A DNA stretch of 49,287 nucleotides from an uncultured beta proteobacterium. Lineage in GTDB: Bacteria > Pseudomonadota > Gammaproteobacteria > Burkholderiales > Burkholderiaceae_C. The notes beneath the pieces are model-generated. The model saw nothing but the letters and a program-made list of their open reading frames with translations. It had not been told where the DNA came from and searched no databases. Below are positions 32,424 to 43,315 of this stretch, one piece after another. Position 1 is the stretch's first letter. Each line of letters starts with the position of its first letter. The stretch is taken from the NCBI GenBank assembly GCA_903951445.1, contig CAJBBZ010000183.1, forward strand, positions 1 to 49,287. Direction: 5' to 3'. The position numbers and the translations under genes were made by a program.

Positions 32424-33143
32424 TCATGGTGCGGCCAAATGCGTGACGCGCTGCGCGTCCAAGATGTCGGCTGGGTCGTGCGTGACCACTAGGGCGCTGA
32501 TGCCGCGCCGCGCCACTGCGCCCCCTACCAGCGCGCGCATGCGCTGGCGCAGCGCCACATCGAGTTTGGCAAAAGGCTCATCGAGCATCAAAGCTTGCGG
32601 TTGCGACAACAAGGCGCGCGCCAGTGCGGCGCGAGCGCGCTGACCGCCCGATAGCGTAGCCGGGTCGGCATGCGCAAAACCGGCCAACTCCACTTCCTCT
32701 AAGGCCTGCGCCACCTGCGCTTCGCGTGCGGCGTGCGGCCCGGCGGCAACGGCGAACAACAGGTTTTCGCGCACCGTCATGTGCGCAAACAATAAATCGT
32801 CTTGGTACAACAAAGCAATGCGCCGTGCGCGGGTGGGCAAGTGGTCCACGCGACGCCCCATGACATGTACCTCGCCAATAAATTGCATGCTTGGCGCCAG
32901 TGTGCCGCACACCGCCGCTAGCAAGCTGGACTTGCCCGAACCGCTGGCCCCCATGAGCGTGTGCACCGTGCCAGCAGGCAGTGCAATGTCTAGACCTTGC
33001 ACCAAGGTCGCACCGGGGCTGCGCAGGCGCTGCACTTGCAGGTGTAGCGCCGGGGGATCGTCAAGAGAACTGGGCACCAGCGTGTTACTGGGCTTGAGTG
33101 CCGGTCGGTGCAGCGCTGCGGGAGTGTCGGGCGAATTGGACAT
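32424..33143 (-). CDS. ABC transporter ATP-binding protein (YnjD/ThiQ-like)
   Basis: This 239-residue ABC ATPase energises the adjoining permease. Walker A GASGSGKSS (65-73), Q-loop Q114 in LLYQDDLLF, signature LSGGQRARAAL (164-174), Walker B LMLDEP (185-190) and switch H222 in VVTHDP are all present. The nearest characterised relatives are YnjD and thiamine/iron ThiQ/FbpC-type ATPases. I chose the ATG at 33143; the ATG at 33155 (four residues longer), directly after the permease stop, is an alternative. It is cotranscribed with the permease. Confidence 0.88.
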   Translation of the reverse strand: MSNSPDTPAALHRPALKPSNTLVPSSLDDPPALHLQVQRLRSPGATLVQGLDIALPAGTVHTLMGASGSGKSSLLAAVCGTLAPSMQFIGEVHVMGRRVDHLPTRARRIALLYQDDLLFAHMTVRENLLFAVAAGPHAAREAQVAQALEEVELAGFAHADPATLSGGQRARAALARALLSQPQALMLDEPFAKLDVALRQRMRALVGGAVARRGISALVVTHDPADILDAQRVTHLAAP

Positions 33144-33156
33144 AAGCCAGCGCATC

Positions 33157-34797
33157 CTAAGCCAGGCCACGCGCAAAAAAGGGCTGCGCAAAACGCCGCT
33201 TGCGGCCAAGCCACAGTGCCAGTGCGAACAGGCATGCAGGCAACAGCCATTGCAACAAGGCAAAAGCGGCCAGCAGCGAACGTTGGCCGCCCGATGACAG
33301 CGCCACCGCTTCAGTGATCACCGTCGCAAAGCGCCCGCCGCCGACAAACAAGGTAGGTAGAAACTGCGCCACGCTCACCGCAAAACCCACCGCAAACGCC
33401 GCCGCCAAGGCCGCGCGCAACAAGGGCCATTGCACCTGCCACAGATAGGCCCAATGCGAGCGGCCCAGGCTGGCCGCCAACTGCGCTCCGCGCGGGTCCA
33501 GCGCTGCATATGGGCCTTGCAAGCTGAGCAGCACATAAGGCCACACACTCAGGCTATGCGCCAGCCACAAGCCCCAGGCGCTGGCGTCCCAGCCCAAAGC
33601 GATACAAAGGCGCTGCAAGCCAATGGCCCAGAGCAAGCTCGGCAAGGCCAGCGGCAGGTAAGCGGCGCTCAACAGAGCGGCACGCCAAGGCGCAGGCAGG
33701 CATTCCAGGCAAGCCACTGCCAGCACCAATGCAGTGCCCGCGCTGGCCAGCCCCAGCCACAAGGTGGTGCCCAGCACGCTGGTGCTGCCCAGCACTTGCT
33801 GCCAGGCTTGCAGCGTCCAAGCCTGCGGCCACAGCGCAGGAAACGGCCAGGCTCCCGCCACGCTACCCCACAAAAGCGCCGCTGCAAGCAGCGCGTACAA
33901 GGCGGGCAAAGCAAGCAGCAGGCAAGGCCCGATGGTGGCCCTAAAGGCGCCGCCCTTCGCGCCCTTGGCATGCTCCAAGCGCTGCGGCCCGCGCGTCCAG
34001 CGCGCAGGGGCCAGCCAGCGCACATCCATGCGGTACAGCATCCATACAAGTCCAGCCAGCAACACGGTGCAAAGCAAAAGCAATAAAACAGCCACCAGCC
34101 CCTGCGCCCGGACACCCGGGTCCGCATCTTGCAGCCACTGCCAGGCCAGCACCGCCAGCGTCGGCGGTGCGCCCGGCCCGATGATCCAGGCCACATCTAC
34201 CACCGACAGGCTGTACGCCCACACCGCCAACAGCGGCCCAGCCATGCGCGGCAGTAACTGCGGCCAGACCACGCGCCACCAGGCCGACTGCGCGCTGTAG
34301 CCCAGCGTGGCCGCGATACGCATTTGTGCAGCCCAAGCCTGCGCCACATCGGGCCGCTGCATATGCGCCAGTGCGCCCCACAATAAAAACGGAATCTCTT
34401 TGCACACCAGCACCAGCACCAAACCCAGGGCCCAGGGGTCTTGCGTGCTTTGCCAAGGCGGCGGCGCGTCCAGCGGCCAGGGCATCACATCGGCCCAAGG
34501 GTGTAACAGTGCAAAGAAAAGCCGCACCAACCAACCCGAGGGTGCCAGCAACAACACACAACCCAGCGCAAAGGCTACATGCGGCAAGGCCAGCATGGCG
34601 GGCAAAAGCGCTGCATGCTTGCGCGCTGCGCGCAAACCCAAGCCCGTGGACAAGATGCAAGCGCTGGCGCCCAGTGCCAGCAGCGTGGCCGCCAAGCCGC
34701 TGCACAGCGACAAGGTCAAGGCCTGCGCAAACTGCGCGTGCTGTAGTAATTGCGCGCCGTCCTGAACGAAGGATGAAAAGGATAAAAAAAGGTCCAC
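33157..34797 (-). CDS. ABC transporter permease, two fused membrane domains (YnjC-like)
   Basis: This is a fused permease with two BPD-type membrane halves of about six helices each, like YnjC or ThiP. Each half should carry an EAA-type cytoplasmic loop: AATLGYSAQSAWWRVVWPQLLP in the first and AASLGRSHWAYLWQVQWPLL in the second. The start is uncertain. The open frame extends to 35064 but upstream of about 34800 it is antisense to rlmJ and does not look like protein. I chose GTG 34797 (546 residues), giving VDLFLSFSSFVQDGAQ before ALTLSLCSGLAATLLALG. The first helix expected in the family is short or missing. No substrate-binding protein gene is nearby. Confidence 0.75.
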   Translation of the reverse strand: MDLFLSFSSFVQDGAQLLQHAQFAQALTLSLCSGLAATLLALGASACILSTGLGLRAARKHAALLPAMLALPHVAFALGCVLLLAPSGWLVRLFFALLHPWADVMPWPLDAPPPWQSTQDPWALGLVLVLVCKEIPFLLWGALAHMQRPDVAQAWAAQMRIAATLGYSAQSAWWRVVWPQLLPRMAGPLLAVWAYSLSVVDVAWIIGPGAPPTLAVLAWQWLQDADPGVRAQGLVAVLLLLLCTVLLAGLVWMLYRMDVRWLAPARWTRGPQRLEHAKGAKGGAFRATIGPCLLLALPALYALLAAALLWGSVAGAWPFPALWPQAWTLQAWQQVLGSTSVLGTTLWLGLASAGTALVLAVACLECLPAPWRAALLSAAYLPLALPSLLWAIGLQRLCIALGWDASAWGLWLAHSLSVWPYVLLSLQGPYAALDPRGAQLAASLGRSHWAYLWQVQWPLLRAALAAAFAVGFAVSVAQFLPTLFVGGGRFATVITEAVALSSGGQRSLLAAFALLQWLLPACLFALALWLGRKRRFAQPFFARGLA

Positions 34798-34875
34798 GAA
34801 AACTTGTCGATGCCAAAACAGCGATTGTCCGGCCAAGCGCGTTGGTGGGGAGTAGCGGCGGTTACCATAGCCGCC

Positions 34876-35766
34876 ATGTTCAGTTATCGACACGCTTTTC
34901 ACGCGGGCAACCACGCCGACGTGCTCAAACACATGGTTTTGCTGGCGCTGCTCAAGCACATGACGCTCAAAGAAACCCCGTTTACTGTCATGGACACGCA
35001 TGCCGGGGCCGGTTTGTATCGGCTGGACGGCGACTACGCCCAGACCAGTGCCGAGGCCAGCCAAGGCTTTCTGAAGCTGGCCCAGACCAGCCCCACCCAG
35101 CCCTGGGCGCCGCTGGTGCAGGACTATCTAGACATGGTCGCCGGATTTAACGCGCCGGGCCAATGGAAGGTCTATCCGGGCTCGCCCTTTATCTGCCAAC
35201 AACCGCTGCGCGGGCGCGACAAGCTGAAGTTGTTTGAACTGCACCCCACCGATAGCAAAACCCTGACCGCCAATATCGCGCAACTGGAGGCCGGGCGGCA
35301 AGTGGCGATTGCGCGCGAAGACGGTTTTGAAGCGGTCAAAAAATTCCTGCCACCGCCTTCTCGCCGCGCCCTGCTGCTGTGCGACCCGAGCTATGAAATC
35401 AAAAGCGACTATGGCCGCGTAGCCGCCATGGTGGCCGACGCCTTAACGCGCTTTGCCACGGGCAATTACATGGTCTGGTACCCCATCATCCCGCGCCCGG
35501 AGGCGCACGACCTGCCGCGCAAACTGCGCACCTTGGCCAACAAAGCAAGTAAGAGTTGGCTGGACATCACCCTGACCGTGAAATCGAGCAAGCTGCTGCA
35601 AGACGACGCCGGCGAAACCGTGCGTCCGGGCCTGCCCGCCAGCGGCGTGTTCCTGATCAACCCGCCCTTCACGCTGAAGGCGCAACTGGCGCTGGCGCTG
35701 CCGCAATTGGTGCAGACACTCAAGCAAGACACCCATGCGCGGCATACGCTGGAGTCGGGGGGCTGA
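34876..35766 (+). CDS. rlmJ: 23S rRNA (adenine2030-N6)-methyltransferase
   Basis: RlmJ methylates A2030 of 23S rRNA using SAM. The 296 residues start MFSYRHAFHAGNHADVLKHM, the family hallmark, followed by the SAM loop DTHAGAGLY (40-48). The catalytic motif reads CDPSYEIKSDYG (169-180), with serine in place of the second proline of the usual DPPYE. I chose ATG 34876; 24 upstream in-frame codons are not family-like. It diverges from the ABC permease with a very short gap, so their promoters must overlap. Confidence 0.93.
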   Translation: MFSYRHAFHAGNHADVLKHMVLLALLKHMTLKETPFTVMDTHAGAGLYRLDGDYAQTSAEASQGFLKLAQTSPTQPWAPLVQDYLDMVAGFNAPGQWKVYPGSPFICQQPLRGRDKLKLFELHPTDSKTLTANIAQLEAGRQVAIAREDGFEAVKKFLPPPSRRALLLCDPSYEIKSDYGRVAAMVADALTRFATGNYMVWYPIIPRPEAHDLPRKLRTLANKASKSWLDITLTVKSSKLLQDDAGETVRPGLPASGVFLINPPFTLKAQLALALPQLVQTLKQDTHARHTLESGG

Positions 35767-35777
35767 AAAAGCGCGCC

Positions 35778-35930
35778 ATGCTATCGAAGCAGGCACCCTG
35801 GGAGCAGCGTGCACCCAACCCACTGGCCTGCCAGGTACCCACCGTGGAAGATGGTTTGCGCGGCATGCAGTTTATTGAGGCTGTGGTGGCCTCCAGCCGC
35901 GCGGGTGGACGCTGGACCGCCGTCACCTAA
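35778..35930 (+). pseudogene. C-terminal remnant of a Gfo/Idh/MocA-family oxidoreductase
   Basis: The frame ending at 35930 gives VPTVEDGLRGMQFIEAVVAS then SRAGGRWTAVT, which is the usual C-terminus of Gfo/Idh/MocA NAD-dependent sugar oxidoreductases. The NAD-binding and catalytic parts are gone; rlmJ begins the preceding sequence. About 50 codons remain from an ATG at 35778. It is probably a deletion scar and not an expressed protein. Confidence 0.6.
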
Positions 35931-36001
35931 GCGCGAGCCCCGCCTACAATGTTTGCAGCCATCGGCGCAGGGCCGGTTGTTCTTTTGGAGCCCCAGCATT
36001 G

Positions 36002-37651
36002 ATGACACCAGCGTCCACAGCGCGGTTTGAAAACGCAGATTGGTGGCGTGGCGGCATCATCTACCAAATCTACCCGCGTTCATTTCAAGATAGCAATGGC
36101 GACGGGGTAGGCGATTTGCCCGGTATTACCCAGCGCTTGGCCCATGTTGCAGCCCTAGGCGCAGACGCGGTGTGGCTGTCGCCAGTGTTTAAAAGCCCGA
36201 TGAAAGACTTCGGCTATGACGTCAGCGACTACCGCGACATCGACCCGCTATTCGGCACTTTGGACAACTTTCGCGAATTAGTGCGCCATGCCCATAACCT
36301 GGGCCTGAAAGTCATGATCGACCAGGTGCTGTCGCACACCTCCGATCAACATCCCTGGTTTATCGAAAGCCGTGCCAGCCAGGACAACCCCCGCGCCGAC
36401 TGGTATGTGTGGGCCGATGCCCGTGACGACGGCACGCCACCGAATAACTGGCTCTCCATCTTTGGTGGCAGCGCCTGGCAGTGGGACACCCGGCGCTTGC
36501 AGTACTACCTGCACAACTTTTTGGTCTCGCAGCCCGACCTCAATTTCCACAACCCGCAGGTGCGCGCCGCCATCCTCGACGACGTGCGTTTCTGGCTGGA
36601 ACTAGGGGTGGACGGCTACCGCTTGGACACCGCGAATTTCTACTTCCACGACCAGGCGCTGCGCAACAACCCAGGGCGCGGCCAGCCCGACCCTAAAGAC
36701 GCCTCGGTCGACCCGGTCAACCCCTACAGCCGCCAGCATCATGTGTACGACAAAAGCCGCCCCGAGAACCTCGGATTTTTGAAGGAGTTGCGCGCCCTGC
36801 TGGACCGCTACCCCGGCAGCACCATGGTCGGCGAAATCGGTGACGACGACAGCCTCGCCCGCATGGCCCAATACACCCAAGGCGGCGACAAGCTGCACAT
36901 GGCCTATTCCTTTGACTTGCTCGGGGCCAATAAAAGCGCCACGTTTTTGCATGGCTTACTCGACACCTTCATGGCCACCGTGGGTGACGGTTGGCCCTGC
37001 TGGGCGCTGTCCAACCACGATGTGATGCGGGTCGCCACACGCTGGGGCGGCCCAGAGCCCGATACGAGATTGCTGCGCCTGGCTGCCGCTTTCCAGATGA
37101 GCTTGCGCGGCAGTCCCTGTATTTACCAGGGCGATGAGCTGGGCCTGACGCAGGTGGACATCCCATTCGAGCAACTACAAGACCCCTTTGGCAAAGCCAT
37201 GTGGCCCGAGTTCAAGGGCCGCGACGGCTGCCGCACCCCCATGCCCTGGGAAGCGCAGCAGGCGCTGGGCGGTTTTAGTGGTGCCGAGCCTTGGCTGCCA
37301 CTGCCGCCAGAACACCTCGCGCTGGCGGTCGACGCGCAATGCGCCGATCCGCACAGCCTGCTTCATTTCTATACCGGCCTAATCCGCTGGCGCGCGCAGC
37401 ACCCGGTGCTGGTGCATGGCGGTATGCGGCTGCTGCCCCTGCATCCGCAGGTGCTGGCCTTTGAGCGCAGCCATGCAGGGCGGTGCGTGCTATGCGTGTT
37501 TAATTTCAGCGACACCGCGGTGGACTGGCCGCTGCCGCCCGCCCACTACGGCACACAGTCGCTGGAGGGCAGCGGTCTGCAAGGTGCTTTGCTGATCGAG
37601 GGCTATGTGGCCTTGCAGCCCTGGGGCGGCTACTTCGGTCTGGCGCACTGA
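36002..37651 (+). CDS. GH13 alpha-glucosidase family enzyme
   Basis: This is a GH13 enzyme (549 residues) that probably hydrolyses alpha-1,4- or alpha-1,6-linked short glucans or maltose. It starts with the family pattern [20 protein letters not shown]. Catalytic residues by motif are the nucleophile D209 (GYRLDTANF), acid/base E278 (VGEIGDDDS) and D340 (ALSNHDVMR); [15 protein letters not shown] is also present. I chose ATG 36002, after TTGGAG. A TACAAT -10-like hexamer lies at 35945-35950. It heads the glycogen operon, 26 bases before glgB, suggesting use of the glucans released from glycogen. Trehalose or sucrose specificity cannot be excluded. Confidence 0.85.
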   Translation: MTPASTARFENADWWRGGIIYQIYPRSFQDSNGDGVGDLPGITQRLAHVAALGADAVWLSPVFKSPMKDFGYDVSDYRDIDPLFGTLDNFRELVRHAHNLGLKVMIDQVLSHTSDQHPWFIESRASQDNPRADWYVWADARDDGTPPNNWLSIFGGSAWQWDTRRLQYYLHNFLVSQPDLNFHNPQVRAAILDDVRFWLELGVDGYRLDTANFYFHDQALRNNPGRGQPDPKDASVDPVNPYSRQHHVYDKSRPENLGFLKELRALLDRYPGSTMVGEIGDDDSLARMAQYTQGGDKLHMAYSFDLLGANKSATFLHGLLDTFMATVGDGWPCWALSNHDVMRVATRWGGPEPDTRLLRLAAAFQMSLRGSPCIYQGDELGLTQVDIPFEQLQDPFGKAMWPEFKGRDGCRTPMPWEAQQALGGFSGAEPWLPLPPEHLALAVDAQCADPHSLLHFYTGLIRWRAQHPVLVHGGMRLLPLHPQVLAFERSHAGRCVLCVFNFSDTAVDWPLPPAHYGTQSLEGSGLQGALLIEGYVALQPWGGYFGLAH

Positions 37652-37677
37652 TCTGCACCGCTTTCGCGCCGCACCCT

Positions 37678-39867
37678 ATGCTCAAAGACCACGATGTTTC
37701 CGCCCTGATGGCGGCGCAGCACGCCGACCCGTTTGGCGTGCTGGGTATGCATGTGCAGGACGGACGTTTGTGGGTTAGCGCCGTGCTAGCCCATGCCCGC
37801 ACGGTGGACGTGGTAGAGCGCAACACGCAGCGCTTGGCGGGCAGCTTGCAGCGACTGGGAAATAGCGATGTGTTCAGCAGCGCGCTGCCGGGGCGCAGCG
37901 TGCCCTTTGCCTACCAGTTGCGGGTGCACTGGCAGCCGGGCGCAGGTAACACCGCTGACCACAGGCTGCTAGATGACCCTTACGCTTTCCCTGAAATCCT
38001 TTCCGATGCAGACATTTGGTTGCTGGCCGAAGGCTCGCACCAGCGGCCCTACGAATGCCTGGGCGCGCACCCCGATATACGCGATGACGTACCGGGCACC
38101 CGCTTTGCCGTTTGGGCGCCCAATGCCAAGCGGGTATCGGTAGTCGGCAGTTTCAACCAATGGGACGGGCGGCGCCACCCTATGCGTTTGCGCCATGGCT
38201 GCGGCGTGTGGGAAATCTTTCTGCCCCAGGTGGTGCGGGGCGACACCTACCAGTTTGAAATCTTGAGCGCGCAGGGTCTGGTCGCATTGAAAGCGGACCC
38301 CTATGCCTTCCAAACCCAATTGCGGCCGGCCACGGCCAGCGTGGTGTGCGGGCTGCCGCCCCGGCGCGCAATGCAGCCATCGCGTGCCGCAGCCAATGCG
38401 CTGAATGCGCCCTTGTCGATGTACGAAGTGCACCTGGGTTCCTGGCGCAAAGCGGACGGCTGGCGCTGGCTGAACTACCGCGAACTGGCCGACACCCTGG
38501 TGCCTTATGCCCGCGACCTGGGATTCACGCACCTAGAGCTTATGCCCGTGAGTGAGCATCCGCTGGACGCGTCCTGGGGCTACCAGCCGCTGGGCATGTT
38601 CTCGCCCACGGCGCGCTTTGGCAGCCCGGAGGATTTTCAGTATTTTGTGGACGCGGCCCATGCCGCCGGATTGGGCGTTATTTTGGATTGGGTGCCCGCG
38701 CACTTCCCCAGCGACGCGCACGGTTTGGCGACTTTTGACGGCACGCATCTCTACGAATACGCCGACCCCAAAGAAGGTTTTCACCAGGACTGGAATACGC
38801 TGATCTACAACTTCGGCCGCACCGAAGTGCGTAATTTTTTGATCGGCAACGCCTTGTACTGGCTGGAGCGCTTTGGCATTGACGGCCTGCGTGTCGATGC
38901 CGTGGCCTCTATGCTGTACCGCGATTACAGCCGGGAGCCCGGCCAATGGATACCCAACGCCCATGGCGGGCGCGAAAACCTGGAGGCCATGGATTTCCTG
39001 CGCCGCCTCAACCACCAAGTCGGCGTGGAGCGGCCTGGCACGCTGATGATTGCCGAAGAATCCACCGCCTTTCCGGGCGTGAGTCGCCCGCCAGCGCCCG
39101 ACCTGGCTGGCGGTGGGCTGGGCTTTCACTTCAAGTGGAATATGGGCTGGATGCACGATGCGCTCGACTACTTTCAGCTCGACCCCGTCTACCGCCGCCA
39201 CCACCAAAATTTGCTGACTTTTGGGCTGATGTACGCGTTTAGCGAAAACTTTGTGCTCCCGCTCTCGCACGACGAAGTGGTGCACGGCAAGCGTTCGCTG
39301 CTGGGCAAGATGGCGGGCGACCCCTGGCAGCAATTGGCCAATTTGCGCGCGCTTTACGGCCTGATGTGGGCCTATCCGGGTAAAAAACTATTGTTCATGG
39401 GGGGCGAGTTCGCCCAGCCCACCGAATGGGCTGATGGCCAAAGCCTGCCCTGGCATCTGCAAGACCAGCCCGGCCACGCCGGTGTGCAGCGCTTGGTGCG
39501 TGATCTCAACCGCGTCTACCGCGACCTGCCCGCCTTGCACGCGCAGGATGTCGATTCCGCCGGGTTCAGCTGGATCGCGCACGAAGACCATGCCCAATCG
39601 GTATTGGCCTTTGCCCGGTGGTCGCGCAGCGGCCAATGCGCGGTGGTGATCTGCAATTTCACGCCCTTGCCGCGTACCGCTTACCGACTCGGTGTTGCGC
39701 AAGGGGGCGCATGGCGTGAAGTGATCAACACCGATGCAAGCGTGTACGGCGGCAGCGGTATCGGCAACAGCAGCTTGCATGCGGATGCACAGGGGGCGCA
39801 CGGGCACGAACAATCGCTGCTTCTGCAGCTGCCGCCGCTGTCCTGCCTGGTGCTGGAACCAGCGTGA
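37678..39867 (+). CDS. glgB: 1,4-alpha-glucan branching enzyme
   Basis: GlgB introduces alpha-1,6 branches into glycogen. The 729 residues comprise an N-terminal carbohydrate-binding (GBE-N) region, a CBM48 ([20 protein letters not shown]) and a GH13 catalytic barrel. The nucleophile is D407 ([12 protein letters not shown]) and the acid/base is E460 (IAEEST), equal to E. coli D405/E458. [10 protein letters not shown] carries the third acid. Length and architecture are normal. glgX begins 10 bases later. Confidence 0.96.
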   Translation: MLKDHDVSALMAAQHADPFGVLGMHVQDGRLWVSAVLAHARTVDVVERNTQRLAGSLQRLGNSDVFSSALPGRSVPFAYQLRVHWQPGAGNTADHRLLDDPYAFPEILSDADIWLLAEGSHQRPYECLGAHPDIRDDVPGTRFAVWAPNAKRVSVVGSFNQWDGRRHPMRLRHGCGVWEIFLPQVVRGDTYQFEILSAQGLVALKADPYAFQTQLRPATASVVCGLPPRRAMQPSRAAANALNAPLSMYEVHLGSWRKADGWRWLNYRELADTLVPYARDLGFTHLELMPVSEHPLDASWGYQPLGMFSPTARFGSPEDFQYFVDAAHAAGLGVILDWVPAHFPSDAHGLATFDGTHLYEYADPKEGFHQDWNTLIYNFGRTEVRNFLIGNALYWLERFGIDGLRVDAVASMLYRDYSREPGQWIPNAHGGRENLEAMDFLRRLNHQVGVERPGTLMIAEESTAFPGVSRPPAPDLAGGGLGFHFKWNMGWMHDALDYFQLDPVYRRHHQNLLTFGLMYAFSENFVLPLSHDEVVHGKRSLLGKMAGDPWQQLANLRALYGLMWAYPGKKLLFMGGEFAQPTEWADGQSLPWHLQDQPGHAGVQRLVRDLNRVYRDLPALHAQDVDSAGFSWIAHEDHAQSVLAFARWSRSGQCAVVICNFTPLPRTAYRLGVAQGGAWREVINTDASVYGGSGIGNSSLHADAQGAHGHEQSLLLQLPPLSCLVLEPA

Positions 39868-39877
39868 GCGCAGTGTG

Positions 39878-41977
39878 ATGAACGCGGCCTTGCAGCGCCT
39901 GTCTGGCGTAGCGCTGCTGGGCGCAACGGTGGTGGACGGCGGCGTGCAATTCGCTTTGGCAGCGCCCCATGCGCAAGCGGTGGACTTGTGCCTGTTTGAC
40001 GCCACCGGCCAGACCGAAACGCAGCGCCTGCCCATGCCTGCTGCGGTAGGCGGTGTCTGGCAAGCCCTGCTCCCCGGCGCAACAGCCGGATTAATTTACG
40101 GTTGGCGCGTGCACGGCCCTTGGGACCCGGCGCGGGGCCAGCGTTTCAATCCGCACAAGCTTTTGCTCGACCCCAGCGCCGCGTCGGTCTTGGGTAGCTA
40201 CGAGGGGCAGGATATTCACCTAGGCCACCGCGCGGGCGCGCCCATGCTGCAAGACACGCGCGACAACGCGCAGCAGGCCATGAAAGCCGTCGTGGTGGAG
40301 CCCTTCGCGCCCGCAGCGCGGGGCTCAGTGCTTGACCCGGCGCAACGCCTGATTTGCGAATTGCACGTCAAAGGCTTTAGCGCCCTGCACCCCGATATTC
40401 CCCCGGCACTGCGCGGCAGCTATGCCGGGCTGGCGCACCCGGCAGCCATTGCGCATCTCAAAAGAATGGGGGTGACCACCGTCAGCCTCATGCCCCTGGC
40501 GACCTGCGCCGATGAGCTGCGCTTACTCACGCTAAACCTGCGCAATTACTGGGGCTACAGCCCTATTGCCTGGAGCGCACCGACCGCGCGCTATTGGAGT
40601 GGCCAGCCCGGCACTACGCCGCGCAGCGAGTTGCGCGCCATGGTCAGCGCCTTGCACGATGCAGGATTGGAAGTGCTGCTCGATGTGGTCTACAACCACA
40701 GCGGTGAGACCGACGAGCAGGGCCCGACCCTGGGCTTGCGCGGTATCGACAATGCGACCTACTACCACCTGGATTCGGAAGATCCGGCGCGCTACCGTAA
40801 CTGGACTGGCTGCGGCAACTGTTTGCGGCTAGATCATCCGCTGGTCATCCGCATGGTGCTACAAAGCCTGCGCAGCTGGGTGCTGGACTATGGAATAGAC
40901 GGTTTTCGCTTTGACCTAGCCCCGGCGCTGGGGCGCGGCACGGCAGAAGAGGACTATGCGTTTTCGGCCCGCGCGCCCCTGTTGCAGGCCCTGGCGGACG
41001 ATCCGCTCTTGTCGCGCTGCACGCTCGTGGCCGAGCCCTGGGACATCGGCGAAGGCGGTTACCAGCTCGGGCAATTTCCGGCGGCTTGGCTGGAGTGGAA
41101 CGACCGCTTTCGCGACACCCAGCGCAGTTTTTGGCTGCACCGCGATGTGGGCCTGGGCGAATGGGCTATGCGGCTGGCCGGCTCTAGCGACACCTTTGAA
41201 CCCCGCACACGGGCGGCCCACAGCAGCGTAAATTTTGTCGCGGCGCATGACGGTTTTACCTTGGCCGATTTGCTGCGCTACACCGAACGGCGCAACCAGG
41301 CCAATGGCGAAGACAACCGCGACGGGCATGGCCACAACCTGAGCATCAACTGCGGTGTCGAAGGCGATAGCGCAGACCCGCAGGTCCGCGCCCAACGCAG
41401 CCAATGGCAGCGCGTGTTGCTGGCGATCACCCTGCTGTCGCTGGGCACCCCGATGGTGCAGGCCGGTGACAGCATCGGCCACAGCCAGGGCGGCAATAAC
41501 AACGCCTACTGCCAGGACAACGCCATCAGTTGGCTGGATTGGGAAAATGCCGATACGGGCTATGCCGATTTCATCGCTTCGGTACAAGCGCTGCGCCAAA
41601 GTCGCGCCGTGTTGCGCAGTAGCGGCTGGTGGCAAGCAGAGGGCGCAGACCAGGGCGTGGTGGCGCGGTGGTTTCTCCCCGATGCAAGCTCGCCGCGTCC
41701 GCAAGATTGGAACGATCCGGCGCGCCGCACGCTGGCGGTGCAGCTCGACTGGGCCGCCGCAATGGGCAGCGCGCACCATGCCGGTGCGCTGCATGCCAGT
41801 TGCCTGCTGCTGTGTAACGGCGCGTCCGAGCCGGTGCGCTGTACTCTGCCGCCGGGGGCGTGGTTTCTTCTAATTGACACGGCTGGCGGAGACAGCCCTA
41901 ATAGACGCTTGGAACATGTTGAAATGATGCCGCCGGGGAGTTTGTGGCTTGCCAGTGCAGCACCAACATCAACGTAA
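39878..41977 (+). CDS. glgX: Glycogen debranching enzyme (isoamylase-type)
   Basis: GlgX removes alpha-1,6 branches left after phosphorylase action. The 699-residue protein has an N-terminal CBM48 and a GH13 barrel with nucleophile D346 ([11 protein letters not shown]), acid/base E386 (VAEPWDIG) and the third aspartate in [10 protein letters not shown] chose ATG 39878, 10 bases after glgB; the frame runs 48 codons further upstream inside glgB and that part is spurious. SHNDGGNNN-like [12 protein letters not shown] is the usual GlgX pattern. Confidence 0.94.
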   Translation: MNAALQRLSGVALLGATVVDGGVQFALAAPHAQAVDLCLFDATGQTETQRLPMPAAVGGVWQALLPGATAGLIYGWRVHGPWDPARGQRFNPHKLLLDPSAASVLGSYEGQDIHLGHRAGAPMLQDTRDNAQQAMKAVVVEPFAPAARGSVLDPAQRLICELHVKGFSALHPDIPPALRGSYAGLAHPAAIAHLKRMGVTTVSLMPLATCADELRLLTLNLRNYWGYSPIAWSAPTARYWSGQPGTTPRSELRAMVSALHDAGLEVLLDVVYNHSGETDEQGPTLGLRGIDNATYYHLDSEDPARYRNWTGCGNCLRLDHPLVIRMVLQSLRSWVLDYGIDGFRFDLAPALGRGTAEEDYAFSARAPLLQALADDPLLSRCTLVAEPWDIGEGGYQLGQFPAAWLEWNDRFRDTQRSFWLHRDVGLGEWAMRLAGSSDTFEPRTRAAHSSVNFVAAHDGFTLADLLRYTERRNQANGEDNRDGHGHNLSINCGVEGDSADPQVRAQRSQWQRVLLAITLLSLGTPMVQAGDSIGHSQGGNNNAYCQDNAISWLDWENADTGYADFIASVQALRQSRAVLRSSGWWQAEGADQGVVARWFLPDASSPRPQDWNDPARRTLAVQLDWAAAMGSAHHAGALHASCLLLCNGASEPVRCTLPPGAWFLLIDTAGGDSPNRRLEHVEMMPPGSLWLASAAPTST

Positions 41978-42002
41978 TAAGAACTACCTTAGGAGCGACC
42001 CC

Positions 42003-43292
42003 ATGCCCACTAAAGATGCCCCGCACAAACCCTCCATGCAGCCCCATATGCTGGTGCGCCGCACCATCGCCTTGGTGCTGGCCGGGGGACGTGGTTCCCG
42101 TCTAAAGCAGTTGACCGATAAGCGCGCCAAGCCGGCGGTATATTTCGGCGGAAAGTTCCGTATTGTTGACTTCGCACTGTCCAACTGCGTCAACTCCGGC
42201 ATCCGGCGCATAGGCGTTATCACGCAGTACAAATCGCATTCGCTATTGCGCCATATTCAGCGTGGCTGGAGTTTTTTGCGCGCCGAGCTCAACGAGATGG
42301 TGGACCTGTTGCCAGCCCAACAACGGCTCAATGACGAGCACTGGTACCGCGGTACCGCCGATGCGATTTACCAAAATTTGGACATCATCCAAAGCAGCAA
42401 CCCGGATTACGTGGTCATCCTGGCCGGTGACCATGTGTACAAAATGGATTACTCGCTGATGCTCAAAGACCATGTGGAAAGTGGCATGGATTGCACGGTG
42501 GGCTGCATCGAAGTGCCGCTGCAAGAGGCCAGTGCATTCGGGGTCATGGCCATAGAAGCGGCACGCAACATCGTCCGCTTTGATGAAAAGCCGGCGCAGC
42601 CCCAGCCCATGCCAGGTAAACCGGATGTGGCGCTGGCCAGCATGGGGATATACATCTTCAACGCCGCTTACCTCTACCGGGTACTGGACGAAGACCTGGC
42701 CAACGCTTCTTCCAGCCACGACTTTGGCAAAGATGTAATTCCGCGCGTGGTACAGGAAGGGCGTGCAATTGCCCATCCCTTCTCTATGTCCTGTGTGTCG
42801 TCCACGCAGGAGTCTGAACCCTATTGGCGTGACGTGGGCACGATAGACGCGTTTTGGGAAGCCAATCTTGACCTCGCATCGGTGACACCAGCGCTAGATA
42901 TTTATGACACCAATTGGCCCATCTGGACGAGCCAGCGCCAGCTCCCCCCTGCTAAGTTTGTGCAGGATGCCCAAGGCAAGCATGGGCAGGCGATCAACAC
43001 CATGGTCTCAGGCGGTTGCATTGTTTCGGGCTCGATAGTGAGTAATTCCGTCTTGTTTTCCGGCGTGCGGGTGCATTCCTTTTGCGTGATTGACCAAGCG
43101 GTTTTCTTGCCCGACGTCACAGTAGGCCGGGGCTGCCGATTGCGCAAAATTGTGGTGGACCGGGGCTGCGAACTGCCCGAAGGCCTGGTCGTCGGCGAAG
43201 ACGCCGCGCTGGACGCTGCGCGTTTTGAGCGCACCGAGAATGGCGTGGTATTGATAACCCAAGCTATGCTCGACGGATTAACTTCCCCCTAA
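42003..43292 (+). CDS. glgC: Glucose-1-phosphate adenylyltransferase
   Basis: GlgC makes ADP-glucose from glucose-1-phosphate and ATP, the committed and allosterically controlled step of glycogen synthesis. The 429 residues have the nucleotide-binding motif [20 protein letters not shown] and the substrate region [22 protein letters not shown]-terminal beta-helix domain carries hexapeptide-type repeats ([19 protein letters not shown]). The true start is ATG 42003, behind AGGAG. Confidence 0.96.
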   Translation: MPTKDAPHKPSMQPHMLVRRTIALVLAGGRGSRLKQLTDKRAKPAVYFGGKFRIVDFALSNCVNSGIRRIGVITQYKSHSLLRHIQRGWSFLRAELNEMVDLLPAQQRLNDEHWYRGTADAIYQNLDIIQSSNPDYVVILAGDHVYKMDYSLMLKDHVESGMDCTVGCIEVPLQEASAFGVMAIEAARNIVRFDEKPAQPQPMPGKPDVALASMGIYIFNAAYLYRVLDEDLANASSSHDFGKDVIPRVVQEGRAIAHPFSMSCVSSTQESEPYWRDVGTIDAFWEANLDLASVTPALDIYDTNWPIWTSQRQLPPAKFVQDAQGKHGQAINTMVSGGCIVSGSIVSNSVLFSGVRVHSFCVIDQAVFLPDVTVGRGCRLRKIVVDRGCELPEGLVVGEDAALDAARFERTENGVVLITQAMLDGLTSP

Positions 43293-43315
43293 GCGTCCCG
43301 CCCCGGCTTGTGTGC

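Noticed and set aside
34798-35064. N-terminal extension of the ABC permease
   Set aside because: The added residues are hydrophilic and antisense to the invariant start of rlmJ, so they cannot be the real permease start.
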